Positions 1-11,700 of a stretch of DNA of 64,000 nucleotides are shown piece by piece. The notes under the pieces are model-generated. The model searched no databases and had not been told where the DNA came from. It was given only the letters and a program-made list of their open reading frames with translations. Source of the DNA: Eudorina sp. 2006-703-Eu-15 (lineage: Eukaryota; Chlorophyta; Chlorophyceae; Chlamydomonadales; Volvocaceae); contig BDSI01000237.1 of assembly GCA_003117195.1 (NCBI GenBank), positions 1 to 64,000 on the forward strand, given 5' to 3'. The first letter of the stretch is position 1; every line of letters begins with the position of its first letter. The translations under genes and the position numbers were made by a program.

Positions 1-3000
1 GGGTGGGCGGCGCAGGCGACGGCGGCTGCGGGCTGGGCGGCGCAGGCGACGCGGGCTGCGGGGCGGCGCAGGCGACGGGGGCTGCGGGCTGGCGGCGCAG
101 GCGACGGCGGCTGCGGCTGGGCGGCGCAGGCGACGGCGGCTGCGGGCTGGGCGGCGCAGGCGAGGCGGCTGCGGCTGGGCGGCGCAGGCGACGGCGGCTG
201 CGGGCTGGGCGGCGCGGCGACGGCGGCTGCGGGCTGGGCGGCGCAGGCGACGGCGGCTGCGGGCTGGGCGGCAGGCGACGGCGGCTGCGGCTGGGCGGCG
301 CAGGCGACGGCGGCTGCGGGCTGGGGGCGCAGGCGACGGCGGCTGCGGGCTGGGCGGCGCAGGCGACGGCGGCTGCGGGCTGGGCGGCGCAGGCGACGGC
401 GGCTGCGGGCTGGGCGGCGCAGGCGACGGCGGCTCGGGCTGGGCGGCGCAGGCGACGGCGCTGCGGGTGGGCGGGCGCAGGCGACGGCGGCTGCGGCTGG
501 GCGGTCGGCGGGCAGGCGACCTGGCGGGGGGCGGCGCAGGCGACGGCTGGGCTGGGCGGTGCGGGCTGGGCGGCGCAGGCGACGGCGCGGCTCTGCGGGC
601 TGGCGGCGCTGAGCTGCGGCTGGCTGAGCGCACGGCGGCTGCGGGCTGGGCGCGCGCGACGGCGGCTGCGGGCTGGGCGCGCAGGCGACGGCGGGCTGGG
701 CGGCGCAGGCGACGCGGCTGGCTGCGGGCTGGGGCGGCGGCAGGCGACGGGCTGCGGCTGCGGCGCAGGCGACGGCGGCTCGGGCTGGGCGCGCAGGCGA
801 CGGCGGCTGCGGGCTGGGCGGCGCAGGCGACGGCGGCTGCGGCTGGGCGGCGCAGGCGACGGCGGCTGCGGCGGCGCAGGCGACGGCTGCGGCTGGCGGC
901 GCAGGCGACGGCGGCTGCGGGCTGGGCGGCGCAGGCGACGGCGGCTGCGGGCTGGGCGGCGCAGGCGACGGCGGCTGCGGGCTGGGCGGCGCAGGCGACG
1001 GCGGCGGGCTGGGCGGCGCAGGCGACGGCGGCTGCGGGCTGGCGGCGGCAGGCGACGGCGGCTGCGGGCTGGGCGGCGCAGGCGACGGCGGCTGCGGGCT
1101 GGCGGCGCAGGCGACGGCGGCTGCGGCTGGGCGGCGCAGGCGAGGCGGCTGCGGTGGGCGCGCAGGCGACGGCGGCTGCGGCTGGCGGCGCAGGCGACGG
1201 CGGCTGCGGGCTGGGCGGCGCAGGCGACGGCGGCTGCGGGCTGGGCGGCGCAGGCGACGGCGGCTGCGGCTGGGCGCGGCAGGCGACGGCGGCTGCGGCT
1301 GGCGGCGCGGCGACGGCGGCTGCGGGCGGCGCAGGCGACGGCGGCTGCGGGCTGGGCGGCGCAGGCGACGGGCTGCGGGCTGGCGCGCAGGCGACGGCGG
1401 CTGCGGGCTGGGCGGCGCAGGCGACGCGGCTGCGCTGGGCGCGCAGGCGACGGCGGCTGCGGGTGGGCGGCGCAGGCGACGGCGGCTGGGCGGGCTGGGC
1501 GGCGCAGGCGACGGCGGCTGCGGGCTGGGCGGCGCAGGCGACGGCGGCTGGGGCTGGGCGGCGCAGGCGACGGCGGCTGCGGGCTGGCGGCGCAGGCGAC
1601 GGCGGCTGCGGGCTGGGCCGGCGCAGGCGACGGCGGCTGCGGCTGGGCGGCGCAGGCGACGGCGGAGGCGGCGGCGCTGCGGCGGCGGCGCAGGCGACGG
1701 CGGCTGCGGGCTGGGCGGCGCAGGCGACGGCGGCTCGGGCGGCGGCAGGCGACGGCGGCTGCGGCTGGGCGGGCAGGCGGGCGGCTGCGGCTGGGCGGCG
1801 CAGGCGACGGCGGCTGCGGGCTGGGCGGCGCAGGCGACGGCGGGCGGGCTGGGCGGCGGGGCTGCACGGCGGCTGCGGGCTGGGGGCGCAGGCGACGGCG
1901 GCTGGGCTGGGCGGCGGCAGGCGACGGCGGCTGCGGCTGGGCGGCGCAGGCGACGGCGGCTGCGGGTGGGCGGCGGCAGGCGACGGCGGCTGCGGGCTGG
2001 GCGGCGCAGGCGACGGCGGCTGCGGGCTGGGCGGCGCAGGCGACGGCGGCTGCGGGCTGGGCGGCGCAGGCGGGCGGCTGCGGGCTGGGCGGCGCAGGCG
2101 ACGGCGGCTGGCGGGCTGGGCGGCGCAGGCGACGGCGGCTGCGGGCTGGGCGCGCAGGCGACGGCGGCTGCGGGCTGGGGCGCAGGCGCGACGGCGGCTG
2201 CGGGGCTGGCGGCGCAGGCGGGCGGCTGCGGGCTGGGCGGCGCAGGCGACGGCGGCTGGCGGTGGGCGGCGCAGGCGACGGCGGCTGCGGCTGGGCGGCG
2301 GGCGCGGGCGGCTGCGGGCTGGGCGGCGCAGGCGACGGCGGCTGCGGCTGGGCGCGCAGGCGACGGCGGCTGGCGGCTGGGCGGCGCGACGGCGAGGCGG
2401 CGCAGGCGACGGCGGCTGCGGGTGGGCGGCGCAGGCGACGGCGGCTGCGGGCTGGGCGGCGCAGGCGACGGGGCTGCGGGCTGGGCGGCGCAGGCGACGG
2501 CGGCTGCGGGCTGGGCGCGCAGGCGACGGGCTGCGGCTGGCGGCGCAGCGCGGGGCTGCGGGCTGGGCTGCGGGCTGGGCGGCGCAGGCGGCGGCTGGGG
2601 CTGGGCGGCGCAGGCGACGGCGGCTGCGGGCTGGGCGGCGCAGGCGACGGCGCTGCGGGCTGGGCGGCGCGGCGACGGCGGCTGCGGGCTGGGCGGCGCA
2701 GGCGACGGCTGCGGGCTGGGCGGCTGGGGCTGGGCTGGGCGGCGCAGGCGACGGCGGGCGGCGCAGGCGAGGCGGCTGAGGCGACGGCGGCTGCGGGCTG
2801 GGCGGCGCAGGCGGCGGCAGGCGACGGCGGGCGGGCTGGGCGCGCAGGCGACGGCGGCTGCGGCTGGGCGGCGCAGGCGACGGCGGCTGCGGGCTGGGCG
2901 GCGCAGGGCGACGGCGCTGGCGGGCTGGGCGGCGCAGGCGACGGCGGCTGCGGGCTGGGCGCGCAGGCGACGGCGGTGCGGCTGGGCGGCGCAGGCGACG

Positions 3001-5768
3001 GCGGCTGCGGGCTGGGCGGCTGCGGCTGGGCGGCGCAGGCGACGGCGGCTGCGGGCTGGGCGGGCGCAGGCGACGGCGGCTGGGGCTGGGCGGCGGCAGG
3101 CGACGGCGGCTGCGGGCTGGGCGGGCGCAGGCGACGGCGGCTGCGGGCTGGGCGGCGCAGGCGACGGCGGCTGCGGGCTGGCGGCGCAGGCGACGCGGCT
3201 GCGGGCTGGGCGGCGGGCGGCTGGGGCGGGCGGCGCAGGCGACGGCGGCTGCGGGCTGGGCGCGCAGGCGACGGCGCTGCGGCGCAGCGCGACGGCAGGC
3301 GACGGCGCTGCGGGCTGGCGCAGGCGACGGCTGCGGGCTGGGCGCGCAGGCGACGGCGGCTGCGGGCTGGGCGGCGCAGCGACGGCGGCTGCGGCTGGGG
3401 GCGCAGGCGGGCGGCTGCGGGCTGGGCGGCGCGGCGACGGCGGCTGCGGCTGGGCGGCGCAGGCGACGGCGGCTGCGGGCTGGGCGGCGCAGGCGACGGC
3501 GGCTGCGGGCTGGGCGGCGCAGGCGCGGCTGGGTGGGCGGCGCAGGCGACGGCGGCTGCGGGCTGGGCGGCGCAGGCGACGGCGGCGGGCTGGGCGGCGC
3601 AGGCGACGGCGGCGGGCTGGGCGGGCTGCGGGCTGGGCGGCGCAGGCGACGGCGGCTGCGGCTGGGCGGCGCAGGCGACGGCGGCTGGCGGGCTGGGCGG
3701 CGCAGGCGACGGCGGCTGCGGGCTGGGCGGCGCAGGCGAGGCGGCTGCGCGGCGACGGCGGCTGGGCTGGGCGGCGCAGGCGACGGCGGCTGCGGGCTGG
3801 GCGGCGCAGGCGACGGCGGCTGCGGGCTGGGCGGCGCAGGCGACGGCGGCTGAGGCGACGGCGGCTGCGGGCTGGGCGGCGCAGGCGAGGCGACGGCGGC
3901 TGCGGGCTGGCGGCTGCGGCTGCGGCGCGGCGCAGGCGACGGCGCTGCGGCTGGCGGCGCAGGCGACGGCGCTGGGCTGGCGCGCAGGCGACGGCGGCTG
4001 CGGGCTGGCGGCGCAGGCGACGGCGGCTGCGGCTGGGGCGCAGGCGACGGCGGTGCGGGCGCGCACGCGCGCTGGGCGGCGCAGGCGACGGCGGCTGCGG
4101 GCTGGGCGGCGCAGGCGACGGCGGCTGCGGGCTGGGCGGCGCAGGCGACGGCGGCTGCGGCTGGCGGCGCAGGCGACGGCGGCTCGGGTGGCGCGGCGGG
4201 GCGGCTGCGGGGGCGGCGCGGCGACGGCGGCTCTGGGCTGGCGCGCAGCGCAGGCGACGGCGGCTGCGGGCTGGGCGGCGCAGGCGACGGCGGCTGGTGG
4301 GCGGCGCAGGCGACGGCGCTGCGGCGCGGCGCAGCGCGCGGCGCGCATGCGCGGCGGCTGCGGGCGGCGCCAGGCGACGGCTCGGCTGCGGCACGAGGGG
4401 TGCGGGCTGGCGCGCAGGCGACGGGGGGGCTGGGGGGGGGGGCTGGGCGGCGCGGGGCGGTGCGGCGGCGGGCGGGCGAGGCGGCGCGGTGCGGGCTGGG
4501 CGGGCTGCGGGCTGGGCGGCGCAGGCGACGGCGGCTGCGGGCTGGGCGGCGCAGGCGACGCGGCTGCGGGCTGGGCGGCGCAGGCGACGGCGGCTGCGGG
4601 CTGGGCGGCGGCGACGGCGGCTGCGGGCTGGGGCGCAGGCGACGGGGGGGGGGGGGGGGGGGTGGGCGGGCGCAGGCGACGGCGGCTGCGGGCTGGCGGC
4701 GCAGCGACGGCGGCTGCGGGCTGGGCGGCGCAGGCGACGGCGGCTGCGGCTGGGCGGCCGCGCCGGCGACGGCGGCTGCGGGCTGGGCGGCGCAGGCGAC
4801 GCGGCTGCGGGCTGGGCGGCGCAGGCGACGGCGGCTGCGGGCTGGGCGGCGCAGGCGACGGCGGGCTGCGGGCTGGGCGGGCGCAGGCGACGGCGGCTGC
4901 GGGCTGGGCGGCGCAGGCGACGGCGCTGCGGCTGGGCGGCGCAGGCGACGGCGGCTGCGGGCTGGGCGCGCAGGCGACGGCGGCTGCGGGCTGGCGGCGC
5001 AGGCGACGGCGGCTGCGGGCTGGGCGGCGCAGGCGACGGCGGCTGCGGGCTGGGCGGCGCAGGCGACGGCGGCTGCGGGCTGGGCGGCGCAGGCGACGGC
5101 GGCTGCGGGCTGGGCGGCGCAGGCGACGGCGGCTGCGGGCTGGGCGGCGCAGGCGACGGCGGCTGCGGGCTGGGCGCGCGCAGGCGACGGCGGCTGGGGC
5201 TGGGCGGCGCAGGCGACGGCGGCTGCGGGCTGGGCGGCGCAGGCGACGGCGGCTGCGGGCTGGGCGGCGCAGGCGACGGCGGCTGCGGGCTGGGCGGCGC
5301 AGGCGACGGCGGCTGCGGGCTGGGCGGCGCAGGCGACGGCGGCTGCGGGCTGGGCGGCGCAGGCGACGGCGGCTGCGGGCTGGGCGGCGCAGGCGACGGC
5401 GGCTGCGGGCGGGGGGGGGGGGCTGGGCGGCGCAGGCGACGGCGGCTGCGGGCTGGGCGGCGCAGGCGACGGCGGCTGCGGGCTGGGCGGCGCAGGCGAC
5501 GGCGGCTGCGGGCTGGGCGGCGCAGGCGACGGCGGCTGCGGGCTGGGCGGCGCAGGTGACGGCGGCTCAGGGCTGGGCGGCACAGGCGACGGCGGCTGCG
5601 GGCTGGGCGGCGCAGGCGACGGCGGCTGCGGGCTGGGCGGCGCAGGCGACGGCGGCTGCGGGCTGGGCGGCGCAGGCGACGGCGGCTGCGGGCTGGGCGG
5701 CGCAGGCGACGGCGGCTGCGGGCTGGGCGGCGCAGGCGACGGCGGCTGCGGGCTGGGCGGCGCAGGCC
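1..5768 (-). repeat. Giant 30-bp tandem array encoding a pherophorin proline-rich hinge
   Basis: This is about 190 copies of a 30-bp unit. On the minus strand a perfect unit reads [10 protein letters not shown]. The last ~750 bp (about 5,010-5,768) are almost perfect, while the left 5 kb contain very many 1-3 base insertions and deletions. Poly-G runs sit near 4,424, 4,645 and 5,410. The same unit is found in frame in the hinge at 11,645-12,137, and the array joins directly onto a pherophorin domain end at 5,776, so it is the hinge of the gene described below. No single frame survives across it. Long stop-free frames on both strands are a by-product of the GC-rich unit. I infer that many indels are unpolished assembly error, but true degeneration is not excluded. 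Confidence 0.9.
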
Positions 5769-8700
5769 CAGTACTGCAAATGAAATCAGGTGTGCCCGGA
5801 CGAGGCACCGAAAAACTCCAAAGGCATGTGTTGGAGTCATCATCTGTTCCGCATCCTAAGAGGCGACTTTCTGAAGTTCTTGGATTTGAACATGTCGAGT
5901 TGACCCCTTGTAGACTGACATTGATAGGAGTTGCTTCTGCAATGGTATCGAACCCAAAGGTTTACGCAAGATTAATGCACATCGGTTTGGCTGTTCGGTA
6001 TGTTTCGCAGCCATGACATCGTATGCGGCAGGGCGGTGGCAGGCGGTTGGCCGCTGTGGCCCCACCCATGCATCCCCCCGTATACACACACGACGATTTG
6101 CTTGCAGGTGCGATAACAACGTTGTACGTTACTGACGCTAGTTATTTGCGACACTAATTATTTGCGAGGCCCGAATTAATTAATTTTTCATATTTGCGAC
6201 GCTAATTATTTGCGAGGCATCGGTCGGAGGCTTTCAGAAACGTTTAAAGTTTGCGACCTCGAGCGCCTTAACCAAAAGTTTGCGAGCCCGCATCGTTCAG
6301 TCCTGCGTCAATGAAGCGCGCCAGCCTTCCTCCGTTCCTCGCCCCGTGCAGCAGGGTGGCTATCTTAAGATATAAATATCTATTCGGCCGAAAAACTTCT
6401 GAAATTTTAGATACTTTTGGCCTGTCAAAACATGGAGTTTAAGATACTTTGACCCCTCGAGTTCGACATGATATCTTCCCGTTGACATATACTCGGACGA
6501 GTGATGGGGTCCCCGATATCTCCCACCCGGGGTCGGCTCTCGCCGTCTGCAGTCATCTATGGCTAGGTGTTGCACGTATGGGTTCGGTTACTGGAAGTTC
6601 TCCACCAATGTTGCGCCCTATCCGCTTCCCTCTGTAGATACTTCGGGCCGTTCCCAGTTGGAATTATGTCCCCATAGACAGATACTTTCAGCATTTCGAA
6701 GCCAGGTGTATCTCTAGCCGTAGATACTCCCAAAAATAAGATAGCCACCCTGCCGTGCAGTAGTCCGCGCGCCCTCCCACCCTCTGCCTGTGCCGCCCTT
6801 CCTGCCCGCCTGCCGCGGCCCCGTGCCGGCTGAGACGGGCCGTCCCCCATCGGCGCACCGGCGGCCGTCGCCGCCTCTCTTCGCCGACTACCCCGACCTG
6901 TCACATCCTCCATAGCCCCGGTCCCCATTCCGCGACGGCCACCATGCAACGACTGATATATTTTTTTAAGATTTGCGAGAAACGTTTGCGAGGCTTAGGG
7001 AGGACATTTTGGGGAACTGCAATTATTTTGTGCCCTTACGAGTTTTGTTTCGCACTTTGCGAGGTCCCCATTAATCAACTATTTTATTCGCAAATAATTG
7101 GCATCAGTACGGTATCGATGTGTGGCCAAGGCAGCCGACCCGCACCAGCTGGTAGTTTTCCGCAGCGATACCAGCCAAAAGCTCGCCAAAACGACAGCGT
7201 TCCTCCAACACCGCAGCCTTATTTACTCTATGGGTCGGGCAATGGGTATATTATATACGCATACGGGCAAGTTATGGGCGCTAATCGGCCCCTCACATGT
7301 CACGCACTCCTGCTCTGCCTGCCCGAGAACACACAAAGGCACGCAATGCCGACATTGCAAATAAAAAATAAAATAATAATAATAATAAATATAATAAAAT
7401 AATAATAATAATAACTATTAATACCGTAACGATATACTCTGGTCATGAGTAAGGGGGCAGGGGCGGTTATCAAGAGTAATAATAACAAGAAAACATAATA
7501 CGTGCGTACGCTAGGCAAACCCTAGCTGGGCAAACCCTAGCGTTGATTAAGGGGGCAGGGGCGGTGAGGCTTGCTGAGCCTACCGTGTACACCGTTCACA
7601 CCTGGGAGTCACCTCATCATTGTTATTGTTATTTGATATTGTGCACACACATAGTCACATACACAAACACACACTGTACCTTGGCGGCAGGGGCCACTGG
7701 TGTCCTTGACCGAGAAGTGCACCAGCTGAGCGCCCTGGTTGCTGCTGTTCCAGCGGGTCCATTGGCAGTAGCGGTCTGCGGGGGCACGGCCCAGCCGGGG
7801 GCTTCCCTGATATGCTGAACAACTGGCCACCTGCTGAACTCGGGCAGCTATTTGACAGCAAGCATACAATCAACCTATCTATCGTGTATGTAGTGTATGT
7901 AGCCAGCCATCTGATGGAGCCCCGGATGCGTGCAGCCATCTGACTACTGGGCCTGGCACTGGATGGCCGATAGATGGCTGCGAACCCAGCCCTAACGGTG
8001 TGCAGAAGTACATGCGGGAGCGAGTACGTGAGCCCCGGGAGGCCTTCCTAGCAACAACAGGAATCCGACTCGTCCGGAGCGAGCTCTCCACGCTCTCTTA
8101 GGCGTGCAGAGGCCCCGCCCCGCCCCGCCGCCCCGCCTAATGACCAGCACCATTGCGTGGGACATACACTCACTCGAGACACCGTCGCCCCACTGGTTCA
8201 ACAGTGACGTGTTTCCGGCGCTGGGCCTCGAGCCAGCCCGGGGCATCACACGGTACCCCAAGTCGCCCATGCACACGCTCTCCATGACGTCACTGCCGGG
8301 CTGCTTGGCACAGCCACTCCTCTGAGTGGTCCAATACACGCACACTTGGCAGTACAGCCACAAAGTCCGGCTAGTCCGGCTGCCGCCGATGTCCTCGTCG
8401 TCGTCTTCAGAGTCCTCGTACATCAATATGCAAGTACTGCTGTCCACAAACAGGTCCAGGCAGTTCGCCTGATGCGAGCACGCGTCCGTGCCGTTCTACA
8501 GCAGGAGACGAGGGCGAGGCAGGGTCGTGATAAAGGGACTTCCGCCTCACGAGGTGCGATGCGGAACTCAAGGTGGTCGCGGGGGAGCACGGGGCAAGGG
8601 CGGTGACTATTGAGGCAAAGGGAGCGAGCGAGGCGGGCGGGGATTGGCAGCGGGGAGCATGCATGAGGTAGGGTGAATTGCGCATGCTAGGCCGCGGGGC

Positions 8701-11700
8701 CCTAGATAGAGGTCCCGCATCATATATGCCCCCAGCAAGCAAGTACATGCAGTGGTACTTAAAGCTCTCCAATAAGTAAGCAGGAAACGTATATGCCACT
8801 ACTTCTCGTTAAAGCCCTCCCTGGAAATCAAGCCCCGACGCCCGCTATCTACGTACGTGCGTGTTCCATCAGCGCCAATGGTCGCTTGCTTATTGTAGCG
8901 ATCGAGCAGCGACCAATGGCGGTGACTGGATCAGCGCGCTCGGATGTCTGCCTCGATCGTCCAGGCTGCACTGTACCTTAATCTGACCGTGTACGTAAGA
9001 CGCAAAAGCTTGCTTACCAGCAGATGCTTGGGAACCCATTCGGGCTCCTTATGTTAAGAGCGTCGACGGTGCTACGACCTTACTTCGCTTCAGCAGCTGG
9101 TCGGCGCTGCAGCACCTCCCAGCAGACCCCCCTCCCCCTCCCCTTACTTGTGTGCCGCTGGTGTAGCCGTTGAGCACGCAGGGTGGCAGCGGCGGTGGCC
9201 TCGGAGGAACTGGAGGAACACGAGGCGGGCGGGGACTCGGAGGACCTGGGGAAGGAGGCCGAGTCTTTGGTGGAGATGGCACATACCGGAGCCGCGGGCT
9301 AGGCGGCGTCGGGGCAGGAGGCCGTCGTGTCGGGAAGGGCGGTCGGGGCGTCGGCGGAGACGGCGACGGAGGCTTGGGACTGGGCGGGGGTAAGGGGCTT
9401 GGAGGTCGCGAGGCTGGACGGCGGGGTCGTGGCGCTTGGGGGTAAGGGCTTGGCGGCTTGATCGGTGGCGATAGCCGCCGCTTACCAGGCGAGGGTGAGG
9501 AGGGCGCGGAGGGTCGGAGGGGGCTTGCGGGCTTACCAGGAGGGGGCGGACTCGGGGCAAGCGTCGGGGGCGGCCCCGTACATTGGAACTCGGGGGTCCC
9601 AGGCCTCGGCACGTTCAACGTCCAGAGGCACGCTCCAGGCAGGGCGCCATCATCGCAGCCCGCCAGAGACTCGTTTACCGTACGGGGTTCATCGCAGCTC
9701 GCCGTGATGCCCTGAAGGGTGACGTTGAAGGTACCCGATCCTGCGAGCGGTGGCATGGGGTGGCGTGGCATGTGGTGGCATGTATCACTAAGAAACAAAC
9801 CATGCATGCATGATGATTTGGCTTTTTTCGGGCAACATTGGTTCAGGCCCCACCACCACCCGCTTCGTTCCGGGGTTCGCACGCACTGGCATGCCATGAT
9901 ACATTCCATCCATGGGAATAACTACAGTGCGTGCGTTTCATGGTGAGCAGTGTTGCCCACTTGCCCGTGGCCCGAAGGAAGGTGCTCGATGGTGACAGAT
10001 GGCCGTTGGAACAGCGACGGCCGTGGATGCATGGCGAAACCCATCATACACGGGTTGCTTGCGTGTGCGTGTGAGAGCATCCTGCCTGGGCGGGATGTAA
10101 CAGAGATGAGAACATGTCTGCCAACTCCATCACACACATCTGCGACCCGCCCTCCAGAGACAGAAGCGCACACGTCGTACACCGTACCTTCACGACAGGT
10201 CCCGCTGCCGTCTTGGATGGTGAAGCGCACCACCTCCGTGCCGTAGTTACTGCTGTTCCAGCGGACCCACTGGCAGTAGCGATCTGCAAGTCGACGGGCG
10301 CGGAGGGCAGTACCATAGCTTGTTGCGGACGTGTAAGCAATGTATGCACGTACGCGCATATCGTCTCCACGGTTTTCGCTGTCCCTGCGGCCGTTCTCCG
10401 CCCTACCGCGACCTTATCCGCGCCGGATGCCCACCCCTCTTCCAGACTCTGTGCCCTCGTGTATGTTCCCCCGAACGCCGTTGCGCGGGGCGGGGCCTCC
10501 TCCGGTCACGCAATCGGTTTCGCGGTTTGGAGCAGAGGGTGCGAGATTTGAGTGGGCCCTGCGTGGCTGGGGCGCCCGGTCAGGGGGCAGCTGCGTGGGA
10601 TGGGCATTTTCACAGCGCATTTATTGTTACAGCGCATCAGTAGTGCAAGTGGCTGGGGGCTCCTCGGTCCGGCACCTCCGTTAAAAGGGTTAAATACACC
10701 CTAAAGCCTCAGCGGGCCGCCGGGCCCCCACCGACAAGGCGGCAAGCAAGGTACACCCACATACACCTCGCTCAACCCTACGTGTTATGGCAGGCCCGAG
10801 GTGCCCGATGCCCGATGTCACTCACTCTCCCTGCCCGTACTCCAGGAGCTCTCCGCGCTGGTGTTGCCCACGGTCGGCCGCCTGCCTCCATCCTCAATGA
10901 CCGGGAAGAAACGATCGCCGCTGCACACCCGGCTGTACGCCTCGTCCTCGGCCCTGTTGCAGCTCCCGTCGGCGGCGTCCCAGAAGACACAGACCTTGCA
11001 GTACAGCCACACCTGGCCGTACTCGCCATCCTGACTCTCATCGTCGCCGTACCCCTGTTCGTACATGTACTTGCAGGTGCCACTGTCAAAGTAAAGCTGA
11101 AGGCATTGCGCCTGGCTAAGGCAGCTGTCCAGAGGGCCCTGTATGTGTGTGGCGTGGATGGTATGGGGTTAGATTGAAAAAGGAATAAACCCGAAAGACA
11201 GGCCCAGGCACACCCAGAAAGAAATACCATGCTGGGGGGTATGGGGGGTCAGGAAGCCTTGCCAGCTGGAGAGATGATCAAGCTGGACAAAGCATGCGCT
11301 TCAACGTCGCCAACAGAGCTGGGCGCTGCTAGCTAGCGTACAGAGCGGACTTGCACCAGCACTGCAGAGTTGGGGGGAATCCTACGTGTGCCCTATATAA
11401 CGTATATGTGCAGTGGCGGTCAAGCTGGTGGCGATCAAAGCAGGCATAGCCACTTACATCTGGTACCACGACCCGGCCTTGACCAGAGTACAAGCATGAC
11501 GGAAGGGCCGGAGACAGGGGCCCGAGTGGAGGTGATGGAGGTGCCCTTGGGGGCTTTGGCTGGGGGCTGGGAGGCCTTGGTGAGGGTGGAAACGGTCTGG
11601 GAGGGGGCGGGCTCGGTGGCATCGGTGAGGGAGGGACTGGTGCAGGCGGCGCAGGCGACGGCGGCTGCGGGCTGGGCGGCGCAGGCGACGGCGGCTGCGG

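Larger units (their letters stand above)
5776..9180 (-). other. Pherophorin domain 5 (exons 14-17)
   Basis: The domain starts at [11 protein letters not shown]. Exon 15 (8495-8174, 322 nt) encodes [17 protein letters not shown], an acidic run ([12 protein letters not shown]) and [11 protein letters not shown]. Exon 16 (7775-7680, 96 nt) encodes [18 protein letters not shown]. Exon 17 starts at 5936 after a TTGCAG acceptor, in the phase left by exon 16, and reads [15 protein letters not shown] and [17 protein letters not shown] before running into the giant hinge array. Its DNA is less GC-rich than the other copies. The long intron (7,679-5,937) is filled by two nested MITEs. Confidence 0.78.

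Noticed and set aside
1..5768. CRISPR array or satellite
   Set aside because: Direct head-to-tail units without spacers, coding for a known hinge peptide and continuous with a pherophorin exon in a eukaryotic genome.
3..5783. A 1,900-codon plus-strand open frame, plus other long frames, over the 30-bp array
   Set aside because: The GC-rich unit is stop-free in several frames on both strands. The right flank shows that the coding sense is minus-strand [10 protein letters not shown], continuing a pherophorin domain.
6563..6949. Minus-strand 128-codon frame over the MITE region
   Set aside because: It spans a MITE boundary, has arbitrary composition and lies in a pherophorin intron.
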